Shown: positions 12,994 through 24,050 of the stretch, piece after piece | Layout: the number at the start of each line of letters is the position of its first letter | Numbering within the stretch: position 1 is the stretch's first letter | Assembly (NCBI GenBank): GCA_022385755.1 | Contig: MU278356.1 | Span: forward strand, 542,589 to 606,588 | Reading direction: 5' to 3' | Length of the DNA: 64,000 bases | Source of the DNA: Trametopsis cervina | Taxonomy: Eukaryota; Basidiomycota; Agaricomycetes; Polyporales; Irpicaceae | Made by a program: the position numbers and the translations under genes | The notes under the pieces: model-generated | What the model was told of the DNA's origin: nothing | Seen by the model: only the letters and a program-made list of their open reading frames with translations | Database searches by the model: none

Positions 12994-13195
12994 TCATTTG
13001 CGTTCGAGTTCTGGGGCGGCGTCGTTCAGAAACTCTGCGCAGCGACTGACGTCGATCGTCGCGGTTGCCCGCCCATCATCAAACGTTAAACAGTGCCCGT
13101 CGTCGTCGTCGGCCCACAGGGAGTCATACAGCCCATATGCGGTCCTGTGGGATGCGAGTGCGAATGCAATCTGTAAGGCGGTGTATACCCCCAAA
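12994..13195 (-). CDS. Possible terminal exon of an unrecognised minus-strand gene
   Basis: On the minus strand a TTACAG acceptor is followed by an open frame to a TGA at the left end. The peptide is balanced and acidic (GLYDSLWADDDDGHCLTF, then TIDVSRCAEFLNDAAPELER). It is convergent with the SET gene just beyond its stop. Upstream minus-strand DNA near 13560-13410 offers another plausible exon with a GTGAGT donor, but I could not join the phases. No family is recognised, so the reality of this exon is uncertain. Confidence 0.22.
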
Positions 13196-13712
13196 GATAC
13201 TATCGAAATCGAAATCGAAGGCTACCCGATCTCCGTGTATTGGCAGTGGCGAAGAAGCGCGATGCAAATGCACATCTCCCAGCGAGCTCGCATGCATACA
13301 TAGCAGTCGTGACGCCACTTTCTAAGCATCCTAATGATAGATGCATGCACGCACACTGTTCTTCTCCCTTCCAGCTGAGTGAGCATCTCACAAATACTTA
13401 CTCACATGTAGCGACGGAGAGACGGGGGCTATAGGTCGATCGCAACACCGGACAATGTATCACGGCGAGTGCGTCCACCGACATCTTCCATAGTGTGTCA
13501 TGATATGCGCACAAAATGTTCGCACCAGGACTTCCCGCGAAGTCCTGAAATTCTATGCACATTGTCACGTACAGTACAGTAATCATAACATGCATGGGGT
13601 CGTGTGTGAGCGCGCACGGTGATCGCGACGCAGGTCGGAACAGACGGTTTCGACAGAACTTGAAAGAGAGGGGGCGGCGGGCGTCGGTCGGTCGGGGATT
13701 TTGTTTCAAACA

Positions 13713-13770
13713 CATAAACATAAACATAAACATAAACACGGACGCGTCGAGTCAGTCAGTCAGTCAGTCA
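13713..13770. repeat. Microsatellite pair: CATAAA x4 and GTCA x5
   Basis: CATAAA occurs four times at 13713-13736, followed 14 bases later by five perfect GTCA units at 13751-13770. They are exact short tandem repeats with no coding role seen. Confidence 0.9.
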
Positions 13771-16568
13771 CGCGCGGAGATGCAAGCTGCTCCGCCAAAG
13801 AGGCAACTGAGCAAGAACGGCCGACGCTAAACAACACCACGAGTCACACACCCACCTCCCGCCCGCCGCCCCGTTTGTTCGGGTTACCCATATCATTATC
13901 ATTATATCCTCGACTTTGCGCCCTACCCTCCGCCGCCGTTCGGCACTGAATTGGTATTGGTATTGATATGATGCGGACCCTGTACTGGACGGTACTGGAC
14001 TGTAGTGTAGCCTCCAGTCGCATCGCACGAGCAGAAAACGAGGGAGGAGGCCAGGAATGGCAACTAATTAGGCTTGACGTCGTCTACGACCCACCCGTGG
14101 TTGTGGACGACGCTAGTACAGTGCAGATGTGGTCAGTCACTCTCTGCAGCCCTGCGCATGACATATTGCGCCGTCACAGCACGGTTCAGTGCATCACCTA
14201 GGCCAGGGGGTGCATCGCCAGATAGATCGTCAGCGTCATATGCAATATGCAGAGATGGATGGATGCAGAACGTACAGTACCCTGCAATCGCGACCCTGGG
14301 CGTACGGTGCCACCATCAAAATTAAAGGTAGCCGTGGCGGTCCTATTGTCCCCTCTTCATTGTCCTCATATGCCGTAGGCTTCTTCGTGTGCATGGATGG
14401 CTAGAGATGTGTATTCTCTCGTGCGCGTTGACGGATGTCTCCAGTGTAGATCAGAATAGTCGACACCCGCAGAGACCCTTGCATTTCGCTCGCAGACCGT
14501 ACCGTGACCGTGAACCCTCGTGGCACTGAATACAGAGGCACATATACAGTATCATTAAGTTAACTCCAGTTGGACGACCCAGGTACGCGAATGTGCGCGG
14601 TCCATAGTCAGACTCCACCCTGTAACAACTTCAGGTCAGTGCACGCATTTTGTAGCCATCGGGGTTGTAGGCGCAAGCGGGTTCGCCGCCGAGTCGCCGG
14701 ATCGTGATGCGCCCTCGGGCTGGGTGTCGTTGTTCGAATTGGATTTTTATTCCTAAGACGAGATACTCGCTAAAGTACAGTGTTGCGTGTACGAAGAGAT
14801 GATAAAGAACAGATGGCTTTGCAGAAAGAAGAGCGTGCAATAACGAAGTGCAGCGGTTGGGTGCAAGTTGAAGGTAGCCTCGCGAACCTATTCAATTGTG
14901 AGCGTTAAGCGCTGGGCTACATCTGTCGAGATCGTGTGTGCATTTGTAGGTGCTAAGTTCACTAACCAGTGGTCTATGCATGGCCACCTAGAAAGTAAAA
15001 GAGGCTCACTAAGTCGAGGATGTTAGATGGAGGAGTGTGGATGCGCAGCCGACGTACGTACCAGAACACTGTCTGCTCGTGTGCATGCCAAGACACAAGC
15101 ACGCGACGCGGACTGCCTATTCGCGTTGGCCACCGAATGCACAAGACGGCGAATCGACTCGTCACGACGGAGCGCGCTGCAAGTGATACAGTAAACGCAT
15201 CAAGAGCATAACAATCCCACGTCCGTCGAGGCCCAGTCTTCGTCTTCGTGCACGGACCGAACCTCGACGGCCCAGACCCTCTACACCTTCCCGGAGGTAG
15301 GGACGCCACCCCAAATCCCAAGAAGCGTGAGTCTGAGCTTGGCTAGACAGAACAGAAAGCGTGGTTCCCCTTCTGACCAGCAGAGGAAGGGAGCTCTCGG
15401 GTTTCGGGTCTCGGTCCTGGGAGGGGGTGGTACGACGTCAGTTGGGAGTTGTGAGTTGCGCGGGAGAAGCGTGCGGTGAGAGGTTGCCGGGGAAGGTACG
15501 ATGGTGGGAGGAAGCTTCGATGGGGCAGTCAGGTACGGGGTCTGGACCGCGCACGGGGAGGGTTAGGAGGAGGAGTTCATGGCCGGCGGAATGAGCAGGG
15601 TGTGAGACGGGGCGCGGTGGACAGCGTACGGCAGAGCGCACACGACCAGCGAATCTCGTAAGGCGGTCTTGCAAGCTCAGTGATTTCACGTACCCCATAC
15701 CCCGCACGAGGCGATCCTGACGTTAGCAGTCCCCGCCTCGAGGACGAGCGTGCACGCTTCCCCACACCGGAGGTCGCAGACAACTGTAAGCTTACCCCAC
15801 ACCGCAGCTACCCTTCCGTCAATCATAACCATGCCAGCTTCCAGCGCGGAAAGAAAGCTCGAGAAAATAGACTGGCTGACGTTATCCGTCGATGCAATCA
15901 AGCACGATCGCAGCAATAAACAGCGAGAACAGAGAGAACAGGGGAGAACAAGCAGACAAACTCTGGCGAACTCGTACCGGAGAAGTCAGACGACACGCTC
16001 CGTCCCTGGGTAACCGGCTCCCCGTACGTAAACCCCCCAGCCAAAAACGCCAAAGCGCAAGAGATGCAAGAAACGCGAGAAGGCGAGAAGATGGGAGGGG
16101 TACGTAAGAGCCTGTAACGAAAGCGAAGTGGTGGGCCCTGGGCAGCGTCTGCCACTCCGGATGTCGGGCTGCGGCCACTGCTGCCAGTGCCAGTGCCAGT
16201 CCGAGTGACAGCTCCCCGCAGAAGTGATGTTGATGGGAGGAGCGTGACCGGTTCGCTCTCTCACCTGCTCTCACACATTCTACTTCAGCGTGCGGAAACC
16301 GGGACGATGCCACCGCGTCACGCACAGTGCAGAATTATGACAGGTGCCCGTGGAGACGGCGATGGGACAGACTGACTGGACTGACATGTCAAGGGACAGG
16401 CGTTGGAAAATGGCGGGCGGCACGCGGTGTAGGATGCGTTGGGCAAGCTGCGAGCACGTAAATTCGAACGTACACTTACATCCACTGACCACAGCCTAGG
16501 TCTTTAGACCGCGTCGTACGCTCACGCGCACCGAGCATATTCATCGCACCGCACAACCACAAACCCAT

Positions 16569-17120
16569 ATGGCCACCAAAATTGAATACTCACCAATGAA
16601 CGCCAACCTGTCACTCACTCCTCATTCATCATCAGCAACAAACGAAAGGAACATCGGCGCACAGGCCCGGTCACGCTCTTCATCACTCACAAGAACACAC
16701 GCAAGACAGAGGTGGCCGCTGAATACAGTTACAGTACAAGACGTCAGTACGGAAAACGGGGCACGGGGCGTGACAGCAGAAACCAGAAAACGGGGTGCGT
16801 GCGCGAGTCTAACGGGCGTCGCTACGCTACGCAGCGACGTGGCTTCGCGGTCCAGCCACCTGCGTCTGCCATCTCCAAGCGGACACGTACACGAAGACGA
16901 GGAGGAAGACGCGGTGGCAGGGCGGGGCTCGCACGGTCATATCCCCGCGCGCAACCGTCGTCTGCGTCGTGCTCGTCGTCGCCGCTTCGTGAGTTCGATT
17001 CGTGCGCGTCCGTGCTGTGCAGCGGTTCCAGATTGGCCTTTACACTCAGATCCCTCGCGTTATCTCAAGAACGACGAACAACCAGATTGGAGAGAAACCG
17101 CGAAGTCGAAGGTCTCATAA
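16569..17120 (+). CDS. Hypothetical 183-codon ORF in the desert
   Basis: An uninterrupted ATG-to-stop frame starts MATKIEYSPMNANLSL and becomes Arg/Ser-rich, with a short acidic patch (HEDEEEDAVAG) and a basic run (RRLRRARRRRF). No domain, signal peptide or homologue is recognised. In GC-rich DNA such an ORF can arise by chance, so I list it only as unproven. Confidence 0.15.
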   Translation: MATKIEYSPMNANLSLTPHSSSATNERNIGAQARSRSSSLTRTHARQRWPLNTVTVQDVSTENGARGVTAETRKRGACASLTGVATLRSDVASRSSHLRLPSPSGHVHEDEEEDAVAGRGSHGHIPARNRRLRRARRRRFVSSIRARPCCAAVPDWPLHSDPSRYLKNDEQPDWRETAKSKVS

Positions 17121-17648
17121 ACACTGGATGCGTGCATGGTGAGTCATTACATCTCATTTCATCGCATCTCATATAACATATGAGGGTGTGCACAAGGATC
17201 GCCCGAGCTTGAGCTTCATGCACGCACACCGTATGCCCTGATCCCGTGCGTCTTCGCGGCAACTCTATTCGATTAACGATTAGCATCCTGCCTGCCTCCC
17301 ATCCCTCCCATGCATGGCCAGCCAGATATAGTCGGGCCCTCTGACGCACGCCCACCCAGAGTTTATCCGTCCGCAGACGAGTAGAGCAAATGAGAGAGGG
17401 CCGCTTCCCACGTACTCTCGCGCATAACGCGTGGTAGGCTGAAATCTTCACCGTCGGAGACTTCCTGGGCCTCTGTGTGTATATGGGTGAACGAATAGAT
17501 ATGGATTTATTGGCTGGTTGGTCGTTATCTGCACAGTATTGCTGTCTGTCCCGCGACCGCGGTACCGGGCCTCGTACCCAAATCCACGGCGTCGGGGCCT
17601 TCTGTACACAGCGACGAGAAGCTCGAGGTTGACGTCCACCAGTGAGCT

Positions 17649-18605
17649 CTACTCATCGGAGTTGCAGATGGCGTGCTGTTCTGCGTGTTCCTGTTCCCTT
17701 CTTTTCCTGCCCCGAAATTCGGACGGGTTTCTTCTGGTGGGTATATCTGGTATGTGGCGGGCGTGTCTCCCACGCTGAGTGGTTAAATTGACAAGCACGA
17801 GAGCGTATATTTGACTGTGGCGGCGACGAGACGAGGGTCTAGAGGCGTGCGGCGGACCGTATGGAAGGGCGTGATTTATGATTATTGGCGGAATGAAATT
17901 GGACGGACGGCGGGTGTGATGCATTACGGTTATGCGTACGGTACACAGTGCAAATGCACGTACGTTCCACGTAACCAACCCCATCGACGCTGTCCGACTA
18001 TGCCAACTGTACGCACACTCACCAGCCCGTTCCGCGTGGGATGATACCCATGATATCATACACACGCACCCGTTGTCTCTGCCCTCGTTTGACGTGCTGT
18101 CTTTTTTTCGCCGTGCGACGGCAGGCTGGGAAGCAGCAGGCCCGCGCGTGACTCTGGCTCTGGCTCTGATTGTTGGTCTCCCATCCGTTAATGCATCTTC
18201 TCCCCAACGTCCCCACGTAGATTGGGTTGGATGCGGTCGGCCGAGCGGAAGAACGAAGAAAGAAAATTTGGCGTGTGTGCGAGGTGAATGGGATGATGAT
18301 GATAGAGGCTGAGCTGGCCATTGGCCTGGCCTACCTTGAGCAGAGACGCGAGTGCAGGATCGTCGGCTGGCCCTGCTTGTGCGTAGGCGGCCACTTAAGC
18401 CACGCTGCTTAGGCAGTCGACGCACCGCGAGGAACGTACAGCGGACAGACCGTGAGGAGAGGAAAGGAGAGGAAAGCGAACTGCTAAAGAAGCTCAGGCG
18501 CGGGTCGTCGGGGGTCGGGACGACGGAGGAGCGGAGGGGGTCATCCGTGCTACCGTGCTGCGTCGTGGCGCAACCCCGTCCGTCACCTCCGTCGCCTCTC
18601 TTCAT
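17649..18605 (-). CDS. Hypothetical 318-codon ORF in the desert
   Basis: This is the longest intron-free open frame of the upstream desert. It is Ser/Arg/Pro-rich with a run of FFSSSLSSPFL-type low complexity, has no recognisable domain, and its start has no supporting context. It may be chance or a young orphan gene. Confidence 0.15.
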   Translation of the reverse strand: MKRGDGGDGRGCATTQHGSTDDPLRSSVVPTPDDPRLSFFSSSLSSPFLSSRSVRCTFLAVRRLPKQRGLSGRLRTSRASRRSCTRVSAQGRPGQWPAQPLSSSSHSPRTHAKFSFFVLPLGRPHPTQSTWGRWGEDALTDGRPTIRARARVTRGPAASQPAVARRKKDSTSNEGRDNGCVCMISWVSSHAERAGECAYSWHSRTASMGLVTWNVRAFALCTVRITVMHHTRRPSNFIPPIIINHALPYGPPHASRPSSRRRHSQIYALVLVNLTTQRGRHARHIPDIPTRRNPSEFRGRKRREQEHAEQHAICNSDE

Positions 18606-21023
18606 TTTCTTTTCCCTTCACTCACTGACTCACTGCACACACTGTACTTCGTCGCACCGGGACCCGCACCCGCTCACACGCACGCCACTCCCCCATCCTC
18701 CAAACGTTAACAGAACAGGCCGTCTGCACCTCGGGACACGATGACGCACCGTTCGAATTCTGTGATGCGTCTGGAAGTTGAGGCGGACGGGGCAGCGCGT
18801 GACACGTTCCTCTCTGTTTTCCGTCACTCACTCCGTCTCTCGTTGTGTGAGTTCAGAGAGGGATTTTCTGGGCTGTGACAGTCTCACGCCCCGGGCCCCG
18901 CGAATCGAACACTGTCTTCGTAGCAGGACGACATCTACACCGTACGTCCGTCCGCCGAGCCAAACTCTCTTTCAGGCAGTCTCTCTTTCTTCCACGTTAT
19001 ATTTTATTTTATTTCTCCCAGCGTGTTCAGTATGTCTATTCCCTCTCTCGTTCTGCTATCACGATCGCTGACATTTACGCATCACACACCAGAACACGAG
19101 GAAGCAGCAACAACGGCAGGGATCCAGCCCACGAAAAGAAAAAAAAAATCAGACGGAGGAAAAAGAGAGTGAGGAAAGCGGAGCGTCGTCGGCGGTGATC
19201 CCACCCAGCTGACAGACTCCGCGCGCACGCAGCACACCCAGCCCCTCCTCCCCTGCGTCCAGAAACGGCTCGTCTCGCCATCAGTCAGTCGTGGGTGCAG
19301 CACGGATGCCCGAGATACTCGGAGGAGGACCGTCGCAGGCCGACCTACCGTGCTGCCCGACGTACGATACGCAGCAGCCTCTGCTCTGGTGCTCGCCCTG
19401 CCCGAGCTGGGGATATATGTTCTGATGGCTTACCACGAATCGTATCTGCGGGGATTAATCCATCCGAGGACGCACGCTGACTACAGGTTTTCTAGTTCTA
19501 GTGCAGTCTGCGGTGAGAACGAGAACGGGGGTGGTGCACGATGACGCAACGGTAGGCTGGTAGGGAGGGAGAGGGGGTGGCTAGATGCGCCCTTGTGTTC
19601 GTCTTTGTGGCGTTTGGCTGCGCGAATCTAGGTGTTATTACGGCATGCTCGCCCCCGCTGTTCTCACTAATGCAGCCCCATAATTATAATTGATTGCTTC
19701 AATTGTCTATGTACAAACGTGTGTGCCTGCAGTTAATTAAAATAGCACCGTGCCCGCTAGATGCAATGTTAATTCGTCACGGGACGCGAACACGAAGAAC
19801 TTGAGGAAATAAATAAATGAAAACGGGAGACTCACGGAAGGTTGCGACCGAACGAGGGAGGACGATGACTGTATGCTGGTATCGCTGTATTGCGGTAGCG
19901 ACGAGAGCGTGTGTGTCGCCGCGGGGCAGATGCGATGGGCGAGTCTCGAGTGCGGGGATGGGCGTCGCTCGCTACGTTACTGACGTCCCAGTGGCAGACT
20001 TGGGCGGTCGAGGCTGCCCCAGGTCCAGGCGGCTCGGACCGTGAGCTGCGCTTCTCGCAACAGACCGTGAGCCACGTACGACGCATCCATCCGCATCGCA
20101 TCTTCCCCCGTCGCAGAGCAGATGCACCCTCATTGATGCCCGCGTCCGGCCATGGGAGGATACAGAGAAGAAAAAAGAAATTAATTTGCACAGAGGCGGG
20201 ACGGTGGACGAGTCGGGGAATACAGTGTGCGTGGTGTGATGAAGGTAGGGGCGCATTATGCGCGCGCGTTGACGGGTGAGATGGGGGACGTGGGATGGGG
20301 AGGAGTGGGGTTGCGATGAGCAATGAGACACACGCGTCGGCGGGGAGAGCGCGGGGGAGCAGCTCTCGAGCGGGCTGGACGTTCGGCAGGGCGGTCGAGT
20401 CGCCTTCTCGTGCGGGGACGGCGTGGGCGAGGTGGGGGCGGGGGATGCCTGCGTATGGCGCATCGTCGCCCATCCACCGTCCCTCGCGCTTCGTGTTCGT
20501 CTGACTGAGCGAGGATGCGAGGTCTTCTGCCAGCGAACGGTTTCGTCCGGCGGTTCGGGAGAACGTGGGCTATCGCATGGTGTGCTTGCATCCTGGTATT
20601 TTTTTCTTGCTTTTTTCGAGAGCGTGGTGTGTGTTCTGTCAGGGTGTGCTGATGAGGATGGGTGACTCGAGCTGGAGGAGAACAATGGCGGCCGGGGCTA
20701 TCGGTGACGAGAGAGAAAAATGATGGACAAGAAATGTTGTCTGCTGCTCTCATCTGCCCGTCGGCTAACATGCGATGCAACCCTTGCTGAGCGAGCGTGT
20801 GCGCGCATGCGCTGGCTATTGTGCGGCGGCTGTGACTCGAGACAGAAACGGTGGAACGATGACACTGACGGCTACAACATCAACGGCAGCGACGGCGGGG
20901 GTCCTCGAGGCTTGGTGCCCGCCGCGCGCTCTGGGGGTTCTGCGTGGCCACGGCGCCTCTTGATCCAAACGGGGGGACGGACAGTCAAACTACGAGCGCA
21001 GATCGCTCCCGTCCGATCCATCT

Positions 21024-21058
21024 GTGACCGTTAGTGACCAATCGTGACGTACCGTGAC
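21024..21058 (+). promoter_or_regulatory. Four GTGAC elements in a perfect 10-bp-spaced array
   Basis: GTGAC begins at 21024, 21034, 21044 and 21054, each separated from the next by five variable bases. The ten-base period places every copy on the same face of the helix. The array lies about 380 bp upstream of the Ecl1-like start codon. TGAC is the half-site of CRE/AP-1-type bZIP elements, so a phased activator- or repressor-binding cluster is a reasonable guess; the binding factor is unknown. Confidence 0.5.
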
Positions 21059-21437
21059 CATCGATCGGCGCATGAAATCTAGGAGAAAGCGGCGTGACTG
21101 GGCGTACGCGTACGTGCCAAATCGGGGCGTGGGAGAGCCCAACATACGATCTCCGATTTCCCTGTGGACCCGAAACAGTGGGACTCGCACCACTCACCCT
21201 TTGGTGGTCGAAGGTGGTCCCTCCATCTGAGATCCCCCCTGCCGTGCCCTGTGTCCTCTCTGAGCCTGCCAACTAATTATTTTGTGTTTATAACGTCCCC
21301 GCCTCGATGCCTTCAACTGTTTGCCTGCCACTTCAACCCCCCGACTCTCCCGTCCCTTGCGAGCTCATCCCTCCTCTCCGTCCCATCCCCCTCTCCATCT
21401 ACCGTCGCACTCGTCGACGACGCCCACGCACTACACA

Positions 21438-23098
21438 ATGATGGAGGGTATTGACACCCAATGGTGCCTCGGATGCGATTCCCACTACAGCACGGTACGT
21501 TCCTTCTCCTTGCCATCTTCCTTCCTCCTCCTCCTGCATCCCTTCGTGTGTTCCTAAACCCATGTCCCCCTTTTCATTAGACGGACACAGAGCCGTACTG
21601 CTCAGCAGAGTGTCTCATGGTGCACACCGCCATGGATGCAGCCATGTTCCGCGGGACGGTCGCCCCGCCCTCACCTCAACCGATCCCCGTTCACCACCAC
21701 CACCACCAACAACACCAACACGCGCGCCGCTTGCAACGAACACCCTCATCCTCCTCCTTCCACTCCGCAAGCTTCTCCGAGCTCGACCTCGCAGCAGGGT
21801 ACCGTCCCTCCCCCGCCTACCCCTACGCATCCTCCTCATCCCACACCCACTCGCACCTCTCCCACCCGTCTTCCAGCGGTAGCTCGAAGGCCCACCCATG
21901 GATCGGCAGAGGCTCGGACGGCGTCGCAGCCTGGGCGTCCATGATCCCCTACGGCGTGTCCCCCGACGAGTCCTCCTCCCTCTCCTCCTCCTCCGCGCAC
22001 AGCAGCCGCCGCTCATCCGGCTCCGCGCCCTTCCCCAGCAGCGACACCCTCGCACCCCCACCATGCGAGGACTCCTCCTGCTCGATCACACCGCCCTCGC
22101 GGCCCCGCACGCGCGCCTCGATGTCCTCGACGCTCTCGCTGCGCCCCGCCCGTCTCGACCTCGCTCAGCGCAAGCCCGCGCCGCCACGTCTCGACCGCTC
22201 TGCCGTGTCTCGCGCGGAGAGCAAGGAGAGCGTGAACGCGACGTTGGGTGTGAACAGCCCGCCGACGCCGACGATCCACTCGAAGAGCATGGCGACGATC
22301 ACGCCGCACACTTCCCTCCCCTCGCTTGCGCGCTCGAGTGCGTCTGCGAGCCTCACGAGCATCGCGACGCCCGGCTCGCTCCTCCAGGCGAGCTCGCGTC
22401 CGGTGACACCGCCGGAGTCGGAGCACGGTGGAGACGCACAGGTGTTTGAGGAGTATTACCCGCGGGAGGCAGCTATCGAGCAACACCAACACCAGCACCA
22501 CTCCCAGCAACAGCAGAAGAAGTCGAACGCAGCGGGCAAGGTATTCCACAACTTGGCGAACCAGCTGCGCTCATGGGCGGCTTCGAACGTCCTCGACCAG
22601 ACGGCGCCGTACAAGCCCACAGTACCGGCGGTATGCACCCACGTCCAGCTGCAACGAAGCAAGACGGTTACGCCGCCTCCTGTACCGTTGTCTCACGCGG
22701 TACAGCGGGGAGATCGCCTGCGCGAATCCGCCGCCGAGTCGTCATCACACCCGCACCAACAACAAGAGCGCCAACCACGCCCAGCGCAAGAAACAGTCCG
22801 CCCAACACCACGGATGCAGCCCCGCTCTCCCACGGGCTACCTACAAGACTCAGAGCTGGCAGACGGCATCCGCGAGCTGCACGAGCGCGGTGTCCCGTCG
22901 GGGAGCGTGCGGATGGGTCGGGGGCTGGTGAACGTGCGGAAGTTCAGCGGTGGGGCCGGGGCAGATGAGCGGAAGGAGCGGGAGGAGAAGGAGCGTAGGG
23001 AACGGGAGGCGTTGAAGAATCGCGGGCGGAAGTCTACGAGGCGGTTCCAGCCGGTCGATATTGAGCCTGCGCCGGTGATGAGGTATGGCAGGATATAA
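21438..23098 (+). CDS. Ecl1-like zinc-knuckle protein (524 aa)
   Basis: Exons are 21438-21494 and 21581-23098, with one phase-0 GTACGT...TTAG intron. The N-terminus carries WCLGC followed about 14 residues later by YCSAEC, a C4 knuckle like that of the fungal Ecl1 life-span regulatory factor family. Those proteins are small nuclear regulators linked to chronological ageing, starvation and oxidative stress. This protein is far longer than yeast members, which are around 100 aa. The rest is disordered: a His/Gln-rich stretch (HHHHHQQHQH), long Ser runs, many SP/TP sites (possible MAPK/CDK targets) and a charged C-terminal helix rich in KERREREAL-type residues. It is intact, unlike the neighbouring pseudogene, and stands alone in a large intergenic territory. 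Family assignment rests on the knuckle only; other CxxC...YCSxEC proteins remain possible. Confidence 0.6.
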
Positions 23099-24050
23099 CC
23101 TCGCCTTCTGCATTTTTCTCCTCCTCCGCCCACCGATACTGCGCACTCACTCGACTGGACTCGACACCACGCCCGTTAACGACGCTCGACGCCTCGCCCC
23201 GCCCCGCCTTCTCGTCTCTACACACTCAAGACTACACCGCTCTCGCCGCTCTGCTATCTATATATCTATCGCAAAACCTCATTCCCTGCCCCGCCTCTCG
23301 CATCCAATTTCGTTTCGTCTCGCTTCGTATTCATCATCGCATATATCGCCCATACACTCAAGACCACAACCCACACTCAATCCAATCCAATCCAATCCAA
23401 TCATAGACCGTCTCTGGAATTTTCGTTTCGTTTGTTTATGCCTTTGCTTTTCCCCTCGTAGCCCCAAAACACCTTCCCCGACAAAACTCCCTCACATACT
23501 CCGGCGGCGGCTTCTTCCTATCCCTTCTTCCTTCCCTTCGCCCATTCGCCCATTCGCCTATTCGCCATACCCCAACAGCCGCCGCACGCAACACTGCCTC
23601 TCCCCTTGCTTCTCGATAGCATCCCACACGCTCGCTCCCCTTGCCCTTGCTTACCTCTCTCCCCGCCTGATTCCTATTCACTACGCCTCGCCCAAATCAT
23701 ATCTTTTTAGCCTTCGCATGCACGCCCGTACGCACGCAACACACCGCACCCCCCGCAAAACCCCACCCCACCTTGCGCCCCTCCACGTTCCACGTTCACG
23801 CACGCACGCACACTCATTCGCCTCATCCAGATTTTGTCTGTCTCCGCTTCGTTTTACATTCTTAGATGTCGTCTGTCTCTGCCTCTCTGTCTGTTTGTCT
23901 GTCGTGTTTACCTGTCTGTCAGTCAGTTGTTTGTTTGTCCCTCCCGTTGTCGCCCATATGATACCGATGTATACTCGAGCACCCCCCTCTCTGCTCTCTT
24001 ACTCTCTGCCTTATTCTCTCTCTCGCTTCTCGTCTTAGCATGGAATGTCG
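23099..24050 (+). other. G-poor pyrimidine tract downstream of the Ecl1-like gene, with TCCAA x4
   Basis: For about 950 nt after the stop codon the plus strand is overwhelmingly C and T with very few G residues. It includes TCCAA x4 at 23381-23400 and CTGTCTGT-like runs near 23880-23930. An open frame spanning it (23085-24038) reads as low-complexity Ser/Pro/Arg/His and overlaps the end of the real gene in another frame. I read the tract as 3-prime UTR or downstream non-coding DNA. Confidence 0.6.

Larger units (their letters stand above)
12784..21437. other. Gene desert upstream of the Ecl1-like gene
   Basis: About 8.7 kb with no gene I can name. It contains microsatellites (CATAAA x4 at 13713-13736, GTCA x5 at 13751-13770), many one- or two-unit local duplications such as CCAGTG near 16190, and scattered GTGAC/GTCAC elements. 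Uninterrupted ORFs exist (16569-17120 plus; 17649-18605 minus, 318 codons; overlapping minus ORFs at 19832-20780). They are Ser/Arg/Pro-rich and match no family I know. Candidate contents are long non-coding transcripts and distal regulatory elements; this is inference. Confidence 0.5.

Noticed and set aside
13713..13770. Possible CRISPR-like array
   Set aside because: The repeats are 4-6 bp microsatellites without spacers, and the genome is eukaryotic.
19832..20780. Three overlapping minus ORFs of 174-237 codons
   Set aside because: They overlap in different frames, are Arg/Ser/Pro-rich and lack any family feature.
23085..24038. A 317-codon plus-strand ORF
   Set aside because: It overlaps the end of the Ecl1-like gene in another frame. 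It is a by-product of the G-poor pyrimidine tract and gives only low-complexity sequence.
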